49,696 bases of DNA from an uncultured Campylobacterales bacterium (lineage in GTDB: Bacteria > Campylobacterota > Campylobacteria > Campylobacterales > Arcobacteraceae), in assembly GCA_938084175.1 (NCBI GenBank), contig CALKDR010000036.1:1-49696 (forward strand), written 5' to 3'. Under the pieces are notes generated by a model. That model was not told the DNA's origin, ran no database searches, and worked only from the letters and a program-made list of their open reading frames with translations. A program made the position numbers and the translations under genes. Of the stretch, positions 1 through 9,028 are shown one piece after another. How positions within the stretch are numbered: the first letter of the stretch is position 1; each line of letters opens with the position of its first letter.

Positions 1-100
1 TTGCTAACTCACCTAATTCTAATAAAGATGCATTTTTAATTAAATCTAAAGCTTCTTCATTAGTAATTCTTCTATTTAATAAATCCATTTTCTTAACCAT
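1..100 (-). CDS. mqnC: MqnC-like radical SAM enzyme, N-terminus only (runs off the window)
   Basis: Only the first 33 codons are visible. The peptide includes RITNEEALDLI and LLELGELA, which resembles the start of cyclic dehypoxanthine futalosine synthase, a radical SAM enzyme of the futalosine route to menaquinone. The ATG shares its A with the bamA stop codon (TAATG), and an AGGGAG ribosome binding site lies about 9 bases upstream, so the two genes are probably translationally coupled. A second ATG four codons in is possible. In H. pylori a futalosine-pathway gene also follows bamA, which supports the call. The radical SAM cysteines lie outside the window, so MqnE cannot be excluded. Confidence 0.55.
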   Translation of the reverse strand, partial: MVKKMDLLNRRITNEEALDLIKNASLLELGELA

Positions 101-2361
101 TAGAAACTACTCCCTAGTGAAAATTCAAATGATGACGTATCCTCATCAGCTTGTGCATCCAAAGCTTTAGCAAAAATTAGTTGTAATGGTCCTAAAGGAG
201 AAATCCATTCTAAAACTGCACCTGTACTTGATCTTTGAACATCCGTAAAGCTCTCTTCTCCGATCATTCCATAATCGTAGAATAAAGCCCATCTCATTTT
301 TGCATTTGGAACTAAAGGAAAACTCATTTCGACAGAGTTTGTCCATAAGTTTTTATATGGATCTTGAACATCACCATCAGTATTTGAAGGGAAAGCATAA
401 GAAGAGAATCCTCTTAAACTTTTTGTTCCACCCATATATAATGAATCACCTTGATTAATTTGTCCATTATCAACTAAAATACTTATTTTAGTTTTAAATC
501 TAAAAATCCAATCTAATTCAGCATAATCATTTAAACTATTAAAATATTTAAAATAATTTGTTGATTTTAAATACTTAGAGTCTCCACCAATACCAGCATA
601 TTGTAGAGAAGTTCCAATTTTCATACCTTCTCTTGGTAATTGGTAATTATCTGTATTATCGAAGTTTATATAAGGAACTAAAGAACTTGAAATATAATCA
701 ATATCACTATAAGGATTTGATCCTGTATAGCTAGTTGTATCATATTCATAGTCTTCACTAATAAAATCAAGTTTATATCTAATTCCTGCACGTAAATCTC
801 TTATAATCTCACGTCCAACACCAATAGAAAAACCTTTTGTAGATTTATCTAAGTCATAAACTGTTTTACTGATTTCACTATCACTATTATGAGCTTCAAT
901 ATCTCCACTAAACTTACTATCATTAATAGCAGGGTTAGTTAAACTTAAAGTAAAATCACTTTGATTTGCAGATAAATCAGCACTAATTCCAACACCTAAA
1001 CCAGAACCAAATACATTTGTATCTTTTACTGATCCATTTATCATTAATTTATCATAAGAACCATATCCACCACCAACAGTTAAAGCTCCTGTTGCTGCTT
1101 CAACTACATCAACCATAATATCAATCTTATCTTCTGATACTCTTTTTTGTTCAATTTTTACTTTTTCAAAATATGAAGATCTACCAAGTTTTGATTTTGA
1201 ATCATTTAAGTCAGTTTGACTAAATAAATCTCCAGGTGCAAGATAAACATTACGTCTTATAACTCTATCTAATGTTCTAGAGTTTCCAGAAATTTTCACA
1301 TCGTTGATATAAACTTTTTTTCCAGGTATTACATTAAATATAATATCTACTTTTGAATTTTTAGTATCTTTTTTAACGTCAAACTTAACTTGAGCAAAGG
1401 CATAACCTTTATCAGCAACTTGAGTTTTTATATATTTTTGATCTTTTCTTAATTTCTTAATATTAAATGTATTACCAATTATTAAATCTAATTCAGGATA
1501 AATATCTTTTGGATCTACAATTGCAGAGTCTAAAAATATTTTAATATCATTTGTAATATATTTAGTACCTTCTTTAATAAAAAAGTCTAAATTAGCTTGA
1601 TTTGAAGCAAAATCTATATTTAAAAACGGTTCTTTAACTTGTGCATCTAAGTAACCTTTTTCAAAATAAAGTTCATTTATTCTTCTTGCATCATATTTTA
1701 ATTGGTCAATTTTAACTTCGCCGTCATTTTGACCAAACCACCATGAAGCGATCTCTTTTTCTTTATTAGCTGATACATTATCAAAATCATCTTGATCTAA
1801 TTTATCAGAACCATAATAGTTAGCTTTTTTGATGATTATTTCATCACCTTTATTTACATTAAAAGTAAGTTTTAAAGAGTGTTCATTAAGTTCTTCTATT
1901 TCTGTTTCAACAACAGAGTTTATATAACCATCATTTTCAAGTAAATCTAATAAAACTTTTTTAGCATCTTTTACTTTTTTTTCAGTGTACATAGAACCTT
2001 TTTTAAGTTTAATCATAGTTTTCAATGATTCAATATCATCTGTTCTTGATTTATAACCTTTTATATCTATGTTAGCAATTGAGGGCTTTTCTTTAAAGTT
2101 TAATTGTAATTTACCATTATTGTTAATAGCAACTATATCATCAAAATAACCAAATTTATAAAACTCTTTGATCGCATTATTAATTTTATTATTATTAAAT
2201 TCATCACCGACTTTTATATCTAGTGTTTCATCTACTATTTTTTGAGATATCTTATTTAAATTATTATATTCTATTGATTGAATTGTATCTGCGCATAGTG
2301 CTGTTGCACATGCTAAAGAAAAAAGCATTATTTGATTTTTCACAAGATTCCTTAATTTCAT
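100..2361 (-). CDS. bamA: Outer membrane protein assembly factor BamA
   Basis: BamA is the Omp85 core of the machine that folds beta-barrel proteins into the outer membrane. The 753-residue product starts with a signal peptide (hydrophobic residues about 10-22, ending ALCA). POTRA-type repeats follow to about residue 420 (for example the pieces VKISGNSRTLDRVIRRNV and GYFDDI). The C-terminal barrel contains the GGTKSLRGF motif near residue 650 and ends in FEFSLGSSF, a terminal aromatic residue typical of outer-membrane barrels. The length is normal for the family. Its stop overlaps the next gene start by one base. It is divergent from tyrA with about 80 bases between them, which must hold its promoter. 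Confidence 0.95.
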   Translation of the reverse strand: MKLRNLVKNQIMLFSLACATALCADTIQSIEYNNLNKISQKIVDETLDIKVGDEFNNNKINNAIKEFYKFGYFDDIVAINNNGKLQLNFKEKPSIANIDIKGYKSRTDDIESLKTMIKLKKGSMYTEKKVKDAKKVLLDLLENDGYINSVVETEIEELNEHSLKLTFNVNKGDEIIIKKANYYGSDKLDQDDFDNVSANKEKEIASWWFGQNDGEVKIDQLKYDARRINELYFEKGYLDAQVKEPFLNIDFASNQANLDFFIKEGTKYITNDIKIFLDSAIVDPKDIYPELDLIIGNTFNIKKLRKDQKYIKTQVADKGYAFAQVKFDVKKDTKNSKVDIIFNVIPGKKVYINDVKISGNSRTLDRVIRRNVYLAPGDLFSQTDLNDSKSKLGRSSYFEKVKIEQKRVSEDKIDIMVDVVEAATGALTVGGGYGSYDKLMINGSVKDTNVFGSGLGVGISADLSANQSDFTLSLTNPAINDSKFSGDIEAHNSDSEISKTVYDLDKSTKGFSIGVGREIIRDLRAGIRYKLDFISEDYEYDTTSYTGSNPYSDIDYISSSLVPYINFDNTDNYQLPREGMKIGTSLQYAGIGGDSKYLKSTNYFKYFNSLNDYAELDWIFRFKTKISILVDNGQINQGDSLYMGGTKSLRGFSSYAFPSNTDGDVQDPYKNLWTNSVEMSFPLVPNAKMRWALFYDYGMIGEESFTDVQRSSTGAVLEWISPLGPLQLIFAKALDAQADEDTSSFEFSLGSSF

Positions 2362-2407
2362 AATTAGGCACTAATATAGCTAAATTCACTTTATATGAAT
2401 ATTAAGA

Positions 2408-2413
2408 TATAAT
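2408..2413 (+). promoter_or_regulatory. Putative -10 box for tyrA
   Basis: A perfect TATAAT lies 28 bases before the tyrA start, in the short bamA/tyrA divergent gap. It is preceded by a T/A-rich stretch without a clear -35, as is usual for sigma-70 promoters in Campylobacterota. The call rests on sequence pattern only. Confidence 0.5.
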
Positions 2414-2441
2414 CTCTTAATTAATTTACAAAAAAGGTGTT

Positions 2442-3275
2442 GTGTTGAATATAGGAATAGTTGGTTTAGGGCTTATGGGTGGTTCTCTTGCAAAAGCAGT
2501 TAAAAAATATGGTATTGCAAAAAAAGTGTATGGATATGCAAGAAGTGAAAAGTCTAAAAAAGAAATATTAGAATTAAACTTAGTTGATGAATTAGTTGAT
2601 ATAAAAGCACTTAAAGAAAAGTGTGATTTAATAGTTTTAGCAATTCCTGTTGATAATATCATTTCATTTTTACCTGAACTTTTAGATATAAATAAAAATA
2701 CAACTATCATGGATTTAGGCTCAACAAAAGAGTTTATTGTAAAAAATATTCCTTTAGAAATAAGAAATAATTTTGTAGCAGCACATCCTATGTGTGGTTC
2801 TGAAAAGTTTGGTCCAAAAGCTTCTATGGATAACTTATATGAAGGCAAAACAGTTGTTTTATGTGATTTAGAAGCTAATAGTGAGCTACATAAGAATAGG
2901 GCAATTAAGGTATTTCAAGATATTGGAATGAGACTTGTTTTTATGAATTCTCATAATCATGATGTACACGCTTGTTATATGTCACATTTACCTCATGCTA
3001 TTTCATACTCACTTGCAAATACAGTTATGAACCATGAAGATCCAAAATCTATTATTGCACTTGCTGCTGGTGGGTTTACAGATATGAGTAGAATTGCAAA
3101 ATCTAGTCCTAATATGTGGACAGATATTTTTAAACAAAATAGAGAAAATTTATTAAACTCAATTGATTTATTTGAAGATCATATGAAAAAAGTACGAGAA
3201 ATGGTTGAAAATGAAGAGTATGAAAAATTAGAAGAATGGATGAAAAAAGCTAATACTTTACATGAAATACTTTAA
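2442..3275 (+). CDS. tyrA: Prephenate dehydrogenase
   Basis: This enzyme oxidatively decarboxylates prephenate to 4-hydroxyphenylpyruvate in tyrosine synthesis. The N-terminal Rossmann motif GLGLMG lies at residues 8-13, followed by the family motif AHPMCGSE near residue 114 and SHLPHAISYSLA near residue 182, typical of the helical dehydrogenase domain. At 277 residues it is a monofunctional TyrA without chorismate mutase or ACT domains. The annotated start is GTG. A TTG one codon later (giving MNIGIVGLG) has better spacing from the AAAAAGG ribosome binding site and may be the true start. A strong palindrome at the stop codon should end transcription. Confidence 0.92.
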   Translation: MLNIGIVGLGLMGGSLAKAVKKYGIAKKVYGYARSEKSKKEILELNLVDELVDIKALKEKCDLIVLAIPVDNIISFLPELLDINKNTTIMDLGSTKEFIVKNIPLEIRNNFVAAHPMCGSEKFGPKASMDNLYEGKTVVLCDLEANSELHKNRAIKVFQDIGMRLVFMNSHNHDVHACYMSHLPHAISYSLANTVMNHEDPKSIIALAAGGFTDMSRIAKSSPNMWTDIFKQNRENLLNSIDLFEDHMKKVREMVENEEYEKLEEWMKKANTLHEIL

Positions 3276-3293
3276 GTATTTCATGTTTTAAAT
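3261..3293 (+). terminator. Intrinsic terminator after tyrA
   Basis: A near-perfect palindrome, CATGAAATACTT / AAGTATTTCATG (3261-3272 and 3274-3285), is followed by TTTTAAATATTT. The tyrA stop codon sits at the centre. As the facing folP gene ends at 3288, the hairpin could act on both strands, but the T-rich tail favours the plus strand. Confidence 0.75.
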
Positions 3294-4088
3294 ATTTCTA
3301 ATTGCTTCTTGTACTTTAATAGCTTGATTATGTTCATAAACATCATGACACCTAATAATTGATGCACCATTATTAATAGCTTCTAAATGAATAGCTAAAG
3401 TACCTGCTAATCTATTTTCAACACTTGAAGTGGAAATCATATCAATCATTGATTTTCTACTAGCTCCTATTAATAATTCAAAGCCAAAGTGTTTAAAATA
3501 TTCTAATTTTTTTAAAAGCATCAAATTATGTTCTAAATTTTTACCAAAACCAATACCTACATCTAAAACTATATCTTTAAGTCCAAAACTATTTGCTTTA
3601 TTGATTTGTTTTTTAAAAAACTCATCAATATCAATAACAACATCTTTATATAGAGGTTTTTCTTGCATATTAGCAGGTTTATTTTGCATATGCATTATTA
3701 CAACTTTTGCATCATACTTTGCACAAACTTTACATACTTCATCATTTTTTAAACCTGTAATATCATTTACAATTTTAAAACCTTTATTTAAAACATAATC
3801 AATTACAAAAGGAGAATAAGAATCAATAGAAAAATCTACTTTTTCGTAATATTTTTCTTTATAAATAGTATCAACTATATTTTTTAATCGTTTTAATTCA
3901 CTTTTCTCATCAATACCAACACTTCCAGGTTTACTTGAAACCGCACCAATATCAATTATATTAGCACCATTTTTGATCATTCTTTCTATTTTTACACTAG
4001 CTTCTTTGTTATCAAACCTACTGCTTTTATAAAAAGAGTCTTCATTTGCATTTAAAACACCCATTATTTTTGTTTTGTTAGTTTTCAT
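3288..4088 (-). CDS. folP: Dihydropteroate synthase
   Basis: It condenses 6-hydroxymethyl-dihydropterin diphosphate with p-aminobenzoate in folate synthesis. The visible signatures are MGVLNANEDSF at residues 9-19 (a version of the usual N-x-(T/N)-x-DSF motif), DIGAVSSKPGS at 46-56, the pterin-site VNDITG, and DVGIGFGKN plus LIGASRKS toward the C-terminus. The length of 266 residues is normal for a stand-alone enzyme. It is the last gene of the leftward run rppH-lysC-hobA-holB-folP and follows holB by 8 bases, the same neighbours I recall from H. pylori. Confidence 0.92.
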   Translation of the reverse strand: MKTNKTKIMGVLNANEDSFYKSSRFDNKEASVKIERMIKNGANIIDIGAVSSKPGSVGIDEKSELKRLKNIVDTIYKEKYYEKVDFSIDSYSPFVIDYVLNKGFKIVNDITGLKNDEVCKVCAKYDAKVVIMHMQNKPANMQEKPLYKDVVIDIDEFFKKQINKANSFGLKDIVLDVGIGFGKNLEHNLMLLKKLEYFKHFGFELLIGASRKSMIDMISTSSVENRLAGTLAIHLEAINNGASIIRCHDVYEHNQAIKVQEAIRNI

Positions 4089-4096
4089 ATTAAATC

Positions 4097-4729
4097 TTAA
4101 TGTTTAGTTTTGTTGTTAGATAATGATAAAAGTATTGTTGTTAAAATATTTATAGGTCTTGAGTTTAATTCAATTAGTTTTAAACTTTGAGAAAATAAGT
4201 CTAATTGCTTAGATGAAAATTTTAAGTTTTGATCATTCGCTTTTAATAATATTGCTTCAATTACAATTTTTGCATCATTTTTAGATATTTTTTGATTTTC
4301 TTTTAAAAACATATAAATATCTTTTAAATCAAGTTTCGTAATATTTAGTGAAATTTCATCTTTTATAGATGATGTTTTTAAATATTTAAAAGGAATTCTT
4401 GAATAAATAGTTGGTAATATCGAAGACTTTGAACTTGTAAGAATTATAAATACTACATTTCTTGGTGGTTCTTCTAAAACTTTTAATAAAGAGTTTTGAG
4501 CCTCTTTTCTAAAAGTACTTCCACATAAGAAAATATATTTATTTTCATTTGATGCAATATAGGCTTCTTTTATAGCTTTACTTGCTTGAGAAATTTGAAA
4601 TTCATCTTTCTCTTCATTTTTAATTATTCTAACACTATGTGATGAATAAAAAGTCAATAATTCATTTAGACTTTGTTCTATGTCATTAACTATTAAAATA
4701 GTTGAAGAATCAATCTTTTTATCAATCAT
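4097..4729 (-). CDS. holB: DNA polymerase III delta-prime subunit (clamp loader)
   Basis: This is a short (210-residue) delta-prime-type clamp-loader subunit. The visible family features are FRKEAQNSLLKVLEEPPRNVVFIILTS split around residues 78-100, where the SLLKxLEEP motif is diagnostic of the DnaX/HolB group, and the SRIPFK-like segment near residue 112 in place of the sensor region. There is no Walker A motif, as expected for delta-prime. The N-terminus is short compared with E. coli HolB (334 residues), which is usual in Campylobacterota. It starts one base after the hobA stop, so it is almost surely co-translated with the replication-initiation factor HobA. Confidence 0.82.
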   Translation of the reverse strand: MIDKKIDSSTILIVNDIEQSLNELLTFYSSHSVRIIKNEEKDEFQISQASKAIKEAYIASNENKYIFLCGSTFRKEAQNSLLKVLEEPPRNVVFIILTSSKSSILPTIYSRIPFKYLKTSSIKDEISLNITKLDLKDIYMFLKENQKISKNDAKIVIEAILLKANDQNLKFSSKQLDLFSQSLKLIELNSRPINILTTILLSLSNNKTKH

Positions 4730-4730
4730 A

Positions 4731-5282
4731 TTAGTTTTCTACGTTTACTTCTGCAAAAAGTGCTGAACTTACTGTTTTATTATATAATCTAAACATTTGT
4801 AACAATTTCATATCTAAAGCTTCATCACTAGACCTAAGATTAAAAGCATCTTGTTGTTCTTCATCAAAAAGCCATAAAAAGGAATTTTTAGAAACTTTTG
4901 GAATAACAGCTCTTACATCTTGACTACGTCCTATATACCAAAAACAATACCCATTTGGAAATGAGATATTTAACATATCTTTTATATCTGAAATATCATC
5001 ATCAGATTTTATATTATCCATATATTTGTAAAAAGATTTAAAATCATAAAAAGGTAAAAAAGGTCTCTTCAATTTTGGTGTATTAATATTAGTTAAAACG
5101 TATTCTAAAAACCATTCTCTATCTTTATCTGTTAATACAATAACGGATGCACCTTTTTCTAATAAATTTACTATATTTTTAGAAATTAAGGGAGTCCATT
5201 CATATTTTTTCTCTTCTAACCAAGGAGATATTAATCTATCTTCTCTAATTGTATCAACAGTCCAGTTTAAAAATTCTTGCAC
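4731..5282 (-). CDS. hobA: HobA, DnaA-binding replication initiation factor
   Basis: HobA is a Campylobacterota-specific protein that forms a tetramer and organises DnaA at the origin, functionally like E. coli DiaA. The 183-residue product has the SIS-like HobA pattern: an N-terminal MQEFLNWTVDTIR segment, a WTPLISKNIVNLLEKGASVIV core and a C-terminal FLWLFDEEQQDAFNLRSS segment. Length fits the family (about 180). The flanking lysC and holB genes are the same as around H. pylori hobA as I recall it. It lies 2 bases after lysC and 1 base before holB. Confidence 0.85.
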   Translation of the reverse strand: MQEFLNWTVDTIREDRLISPWLEEKKYEWTPLISKNIVNLLEKGASVIVLTDKDREWFLEYVLTNINTPKLKRPFLPFYDFKSFYKYMDNIKSDDDISDIKDMLNISFPNGYCFWYIGRSQDVRAVIPKVSKNSFLWLFDEEQQDAFNLRSSDEALDMKLLQMFRLYNKTVSSALFAEVNVEN

Positions 5283-5284
5283 TT

Positions 5285-6496
5285 TTATTTATCCAAGTTA
5301 TAAGCTTCGTGTAATGCTCTTACAGATAGTTCTGCATATTTTTCCTCAACAATCATAGAAACTTTAATTTCTGATGTTGATATTATTCTAATATTTATGT
5401 TTTCTTTTGCTAAAGCTGTAAATGCTTTTGATGCAACACCTGTATGAGACTTCATACCAACACCTACAATTGAAACTTTACAAATAGATTCATTGTAATC
5501 TACTTTTGTAGCATCTTTTTGAAACTTAGCCATAACATCTTTACAATTTTGGAAATCATCCGAAGGAATAGTAAAATCTAAATCTGTTTTACCATCAACA
5601 CCAACTGTTTGAACAATCATATCAACATTAATATCAGCATCAGCTAGTGATGAAAAAATTGATGCAGCAATGCCTGGAATATCAGTCACTCCATACATAC
5701 CAACTCTTATTTGATTTTTATCTAATGCGATTCCACTTACAATTGGTTTTTCCATAATATTCTCTTCCTTTGTTATTAACGTACCTTCAACTTCTGGAGT
5801 GAAGCTAGATCTTGATACTAAATTTACATTTAATTTTTTTGCCATTTCTACTGATCTGTTTTGTAAAACTTTTGCTCCTAATGATGCTAATTCCAACATT
5901 TCATCGTAAGAAATTTTTTCTAATTTTTTCGCTTTTGGTTCTATTCTAGGATCTGTTGTATAAATTCCATCAACATCCGTATAAATTTCACAGATATCAG
6001 CGCCAATTGCACCTGCAATTGCAACAGCAGATAAATCACTACCACCACGACCTAAAGTTGATACTCTTTTTGTATCCATTGTTACACCTTGAAAACCAGC
6101 TACAATAATAGTATTACCTTCTTTTATTGACTTTTTGATATTTGATGTATCAATATCTTCAATTCTTGCTTTTGTATGTGCATTATCTGTAATAATACCA
6201 GCTTCTCTTCCACTCATAGAAGTTGTTTTATATCCTTGCTCATTTAAAGCAATTGATAATAATGCTGATGTAACTCTTTCACCTGAACTTAATAACATAT
6301 CCATTTCAACAGGGTTTGGTTGCTTTGAAAAACTCTGTGCATGTTCTATTAATTTATTAGTTTCACCACTCATTGCAGAAACTACTGCAATAACCTCATG
6401 GCCTTCGTCTTTATTCTTTTTTATAATATTTGCTACGTTTTGGATTCGTTCTAGTGTTCCTACACTAGTACCACCAAATTTTAATACTTTTAACAT
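5285..6496 (-). CDS. lysC: Aspartate kinase
   Basis: It phosphorylates aspartate, the first step toward lysine/diaminopimelate, threonine and methionine. KFGGTS at residues 6-11 and GRGGSD at 149-154 form the amino-acid kinase active site. Two ACT regulatory domains follow from about residue 260 (GMYGVTDIPGIAASIFSSLA and VGVGMKSHTGVASKAF, NIRIISTSEIKVS), so lysine and/or threonine feedback inhibition is expected. The length of 403 residues is typical of monofunctional class II kinases. It sits 16 bases after rppH in one leftward run. Confidence 0.95.
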   Translation of the reverse strand: MLKVLKFGGTSVGTLERIQNVANIIKKNKDEGHEVIAVVSAMSGETNKLIEHAQSFSKQPNPVEMDMLLSSGERVTSALLSIALNEQGYKTTSMSGREAGIITDNAHTKARIEDIDTSNIKKSIKEGNTIIVAGFQGVTMDTKRVSTLGRGGSDLSAVAIAGAIGADICEIYTDVDGIYTTDPRIEPKAKKLEKISYDEMLELASLGAKVLQNRSVEMAKKLNVNLVSRSSFTPEVEGTLITKEENIMEKPIVSGIALDKNQIRVGMYGVTDIPGIAASIFSSLADADINVDMIVQTVGVDGKTDLDFTIPSDDFQNCKDVMAKFQKDATKVDYNESICKVSIVGVGMKSHTGVASKAFTALAKENINIRIISTSEIKVSMIVEEKYAELSVRALHEAYNLDK

Positions 6497-6512
6497 TTAT
6501 TCATTAATCCTT

Positions 6513-7007
6513 TTAAATATAACCTTCGCTTTTAAAATATTTGATAACTTGCTTATAAACTGTTCTTTTAAAGAAAGTAATATAGTCATAAATATTTTTT
6601 GTTGGTACAAATTTATATTCACTAAATTCTGGTATTTCAGTTTCAATATTTATCTTTGCACCTTTTTTTAATTTTACTAAATAATATTTTTGTATCTGAC
6701 CATCGTATGGTTGCATTTTTTTTGCAATTGCTGGAGGAAAATCATAAGAAACCCATTTTGGATATTCAGCAATAATCTCAACATCACCTGTTCCTATTTC
6801 TTCTTCAAGTTCTCTATATAATGCTTCTTTTGCTGTTTCACCTTCATCAATTCCACCTTGTGGGAATTGCCAAGCGTTGTCAACATCTGTTCGTGAAGCA
6901 ATAAATATTTCACACGTATGTGGGTATTTTGCTGATAGTACAATCGCTGCTACATTTGGTCTATAGTTTTTGGTATTATCTTTTGTGATTTCATTTTTAT
7001 CAGTCAT
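6513..7007 (-). CDS. rppH: RNA pyrophosphohydrolase (Nudix)
   Basis: RppH removes pyrophosphate from the 5' end of mRNA and so starts decay. A complete Nudix box GX5EX7REXXEEXG is visible at residues 51-72 (GGIDEGET...RELEEEIG), preceded by NAWQFPQ, a motif characteristic of the RppH/NudH subgroup. FFKRTVYKQVI near the C-terminus is also typical. The length of 164 residues matches the family. It heads the leftward lysC-hobA-holB-folP run and is divergent from hemW across 55 bases. Confidence 0.9.
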   Translation of the reverse strand: MTDKNEITKDNTKNYRPNVAAIVLSAKYPHTCEIFIASRTDVDNAWQFPQGGIDEGETAKEALYRELEEEIGTGDVEIIAEYPKWVSYDFPPAIAKKMQPYDGQIQKYYLVKLKKGAKINIETEIPEFSEYKFVPTKNIYDYITFFKRTVYKQVIKYFKSEGYI

Positions 7008-7062
7008 AAATATGTTTTCCCTTATAATTAGGCAGATATTTTACAAAAAATAGGATTAAAAA

Positions 7063-8130
7063 TTGCTTTTATACATACACATACCTTTTTGCGACAGTAA
7101 ATGTTTTTACTGTGCATTTAATTCATATACAGATAAGTTTCATTTAAAACAAGAGTATATGAAGGCTTTAAAAATACAACTAAGAGATGAATTAGATAAT
7201 TATGTAAAAAAACATAATAAACAAATAGAAACTGTTTTCATTGGAGGAGGAACACCTTCATGTGTCAAGCATCATGAATATAAAGAAGTTTTTGAAATAA
7301 TAAAACCTTACTTAATAGAAGATGCAGAAATAACAACAGAGGCTAATCCAAATTCAGCTTCATATGAGTGGCTTGAAAACATGCATAATTATGGAGTTAC
7401 AAGAGTAAGTTTTGGAGTACAAAGTTTCAATAATGACAAGCTAAAGTTCTTAGGCAGGTCGCACAATAATAAAAGTGCTATAAAAGCTATACAAAGTGCA
7501 AATAGTATAGGTTTTAATGGTATTAACTGTGATATTATTTATGGTGTTCAAGGTGATACTATGGAGAGTATGAAAGAAGATTTTAATCAAGCTTTTTCTC
7601 TTCCAATAACACATTTAAGTGCTTATTCACTAACTATAGAAGAAGGTACAAAATTCTTTGATAGATCTAGTGTTAAAATTGATGATGAAGATTTATCTTA
7701 TGAGATATTTGATTATATTAAAAAACATAATTTTACTCAATATGAAATATCAAATTTTGCAATAGATAAAAAATATGAATCAAAACATAATTATGGCTAT
7801 TGGGAGCATAAAGAGTATTTAGGAATAGGTGCAGGTGCTGTTGGATATGTAAATAATAAAAGATATTATCCTATTAAAAGTATTGAAGAATATATTAAAA
7901 ATCCATTCAATATACGGTACGAAACAATTAATGAAGATGACATAAAAACAGAGAAAATACTACTAGGTTTTAGATGTTCAAATGGTGTTGATTTATCACT
8001 TTTTAACAAAAATGACTTAGAAAAAATTGATGATTTACTCGAATATGATAAAGTTTTTATAAAAGATAATAGAATTTACAATAAAAACTTTTTATTATCA
8101 GATGAGTTAGCTTTATATATATTAGGATAA
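7063..8130 (+). CDS. hemW: HemW-type radical SAM heme chaperone
   Basis: The N-terminus has CDSKCFYCAF: cysteines at 10, 14 and 17 followed by Phe at 19. The CxxxCxxCxF form marks HemW, while true coproporphyrinogen III dehydrogenase HemN has CxxxCxxCxC. GGGTPS at 61-66 and the TTEANPNS segment are radical SAM family landmarks. The 355-residue length is normal. HemW carries heme to respiratory targets and is not expected to replace HemN in heme synthesis. The start is TTG with an AGGA ribosome binding site 7 bases upstream; no ATG lies near enough to keep the cysteine motif. Confidence 0.88.
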   Translation: MLLYIHIPFCDSKCFYCAFNSYTDKFHLKQEYMKALKIQLRDELDNYVKKHNKQIETVFIGGGTPSCVKHHEYKEVFEIIKPYLIEDAEITTEANPNSASYEWLENMHNYGVTRVSFGVQSFNNDKLKFLGRSHNNKSAIKAIQSANSIGFNGINCDIIYGVQGDTMESMKEDFNQAFSLPITHLSAYSLTIEEGTKFFDRSSVKIDDEDLSYEIFDYIKKHNFTQYEISNFAIDKKYESKHNYGYWEHKEYLGIGAGAVGYVNNKRYYPIKSIEEYIKNPFNIRYETINEDDIKTEKILLGFRCSNGVDLSLFNKNDLEKIDDLLEYDKVFIKDNRIYNKNFLLSDELALYILG

Positions 8131-8153
8131 ATATTTATTCATAATAGTTTAAC

Positions 8154-8159
8154 TATAAT
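8154..8159 (+). promoter_or_regulatory. Putative -10 box for prmC
   Basis: TATAAT sits in the 55-base gap between hemW and prmC, 26 bases before the prmC ATG, with an AAAAGG ribosome binding site in between. It suggests that prmC can be transcribed separately from hemW. The call rests on sequence pattern only. Confidence 0.4.
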
Positions 8160-8185
8160 ATTAATTTTAAAAGGTTTATAAATAA

Positions 8186-9013
8186 ATGACAATAAAAGAA
8201 ACAGTAAAAAAACATACTAATGAACTAAAGTTTGTAACGCATATTCCAGCAAAAGAAATAGAAATATTAATGATGTTTTTATTAGAGAAAAATACTATAT
8301 GGCTTCATATAAACTATAATGAAGAGTTTAAGAAGGAAAAAGAACTAGAAAAGCTAGTAAAAAAAAGAGCTACTAACTACCCAATTGAGTATTTAACTAA
8401 TAAGGCTTCATTTTATGGTGAAATATTCATTGTAAAAGAGGGTGTTTTAATACCAAGACCAGAAACAGAACTATTAATAGATAATGCTCTTGAAATATTG
8501 AAAGATAAAAAAGAAACTGTAAATATTCTTGAAATAGGAACTGGTTCTGGAATAATATCTGTAATGTTAGCTCTACTAATAAAAGATGTGAAAATTATTG
8601 CTGTTGATATTAATGAAAAAGCACTTGAATTAGCAAAGCAAAATGCTATAAAGCATAATGTTGAAGATAAAATAGAATTTAGATTAAGTAACTTATATGA
8701 AAATGTAAGTGAAACAAATATAGATTTAACAATATCAAATCCTCCTTATATTGCAAATGATTATAAGTTACCATTGAATGTAGCATATGAACCATCAAAT
8801 GCCTTATTTGGAGGAAGTGTGGGTGATGAATTATTAAAAGATATAATTAAACACACAAATGAAAGAAATATCGAATATTTACTTTGTGAAATGGGCTATG
8901 ATCAAAAGAACCCACTAACAAAATATTTAGAGCAGTTTAATACAAAAAGTTTTACATTCTATCAAGACTATGAAAAGTTTGATAGAGGATTTACAATACA
9001 ATTTAATAAATAA
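8186..9013 (+). CDS. prmC: Release factor glutamine methyltransferase
   Basis: PrmC methylates the glutamine of the GGQ motif in peptide release factors RF1 and RF2. The SAM site EIGTGSG lies at residues 116-122, the acidic end of the next strand is at VDINEKAL, and the catalytic NPPY is at 185-188 (ISNPPYIA). The GVLIPRPETE segment at about 87-96 is diagnostic for PrmC rather than other N-methylases. The 275-residue length is normal. The M3 oligopeptidase gene follows 15 bases later, which suggests one transcript. Confidence 0.92.
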   Translation: MTIKETVKKHTNELKFVTHIPAKEIEILMMFLLEKNTIWLHINYNEEFKKEKELEKLVKKRATNYPIEYLTNKASFYGEIFIVKEGVLIPRPETELLIDNALEILKDKKETVNILEIGTGSGIISVMLALLIKDVKIIAVDINEKALELAKQNAIKHNVEDKIEFRLSNLYENVSETNIDLTISNPPYIANDYKLPLNVAYEPSNALFGGSVGDELLKDIIKHTNERNIEYLLCEMGYDQKNPLTKYLEQFNTKSFTFYQDYEKFDRGFTIQFNK

Positions 9014-9028
9014 AAAGGAATATATAAA

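Noticed and set aside
6135-6671. Long plus-strand frame across lysC and rppH
   Set aside because: It is antisense to two clear enzymes and spans their boundary; no domain is recognised.
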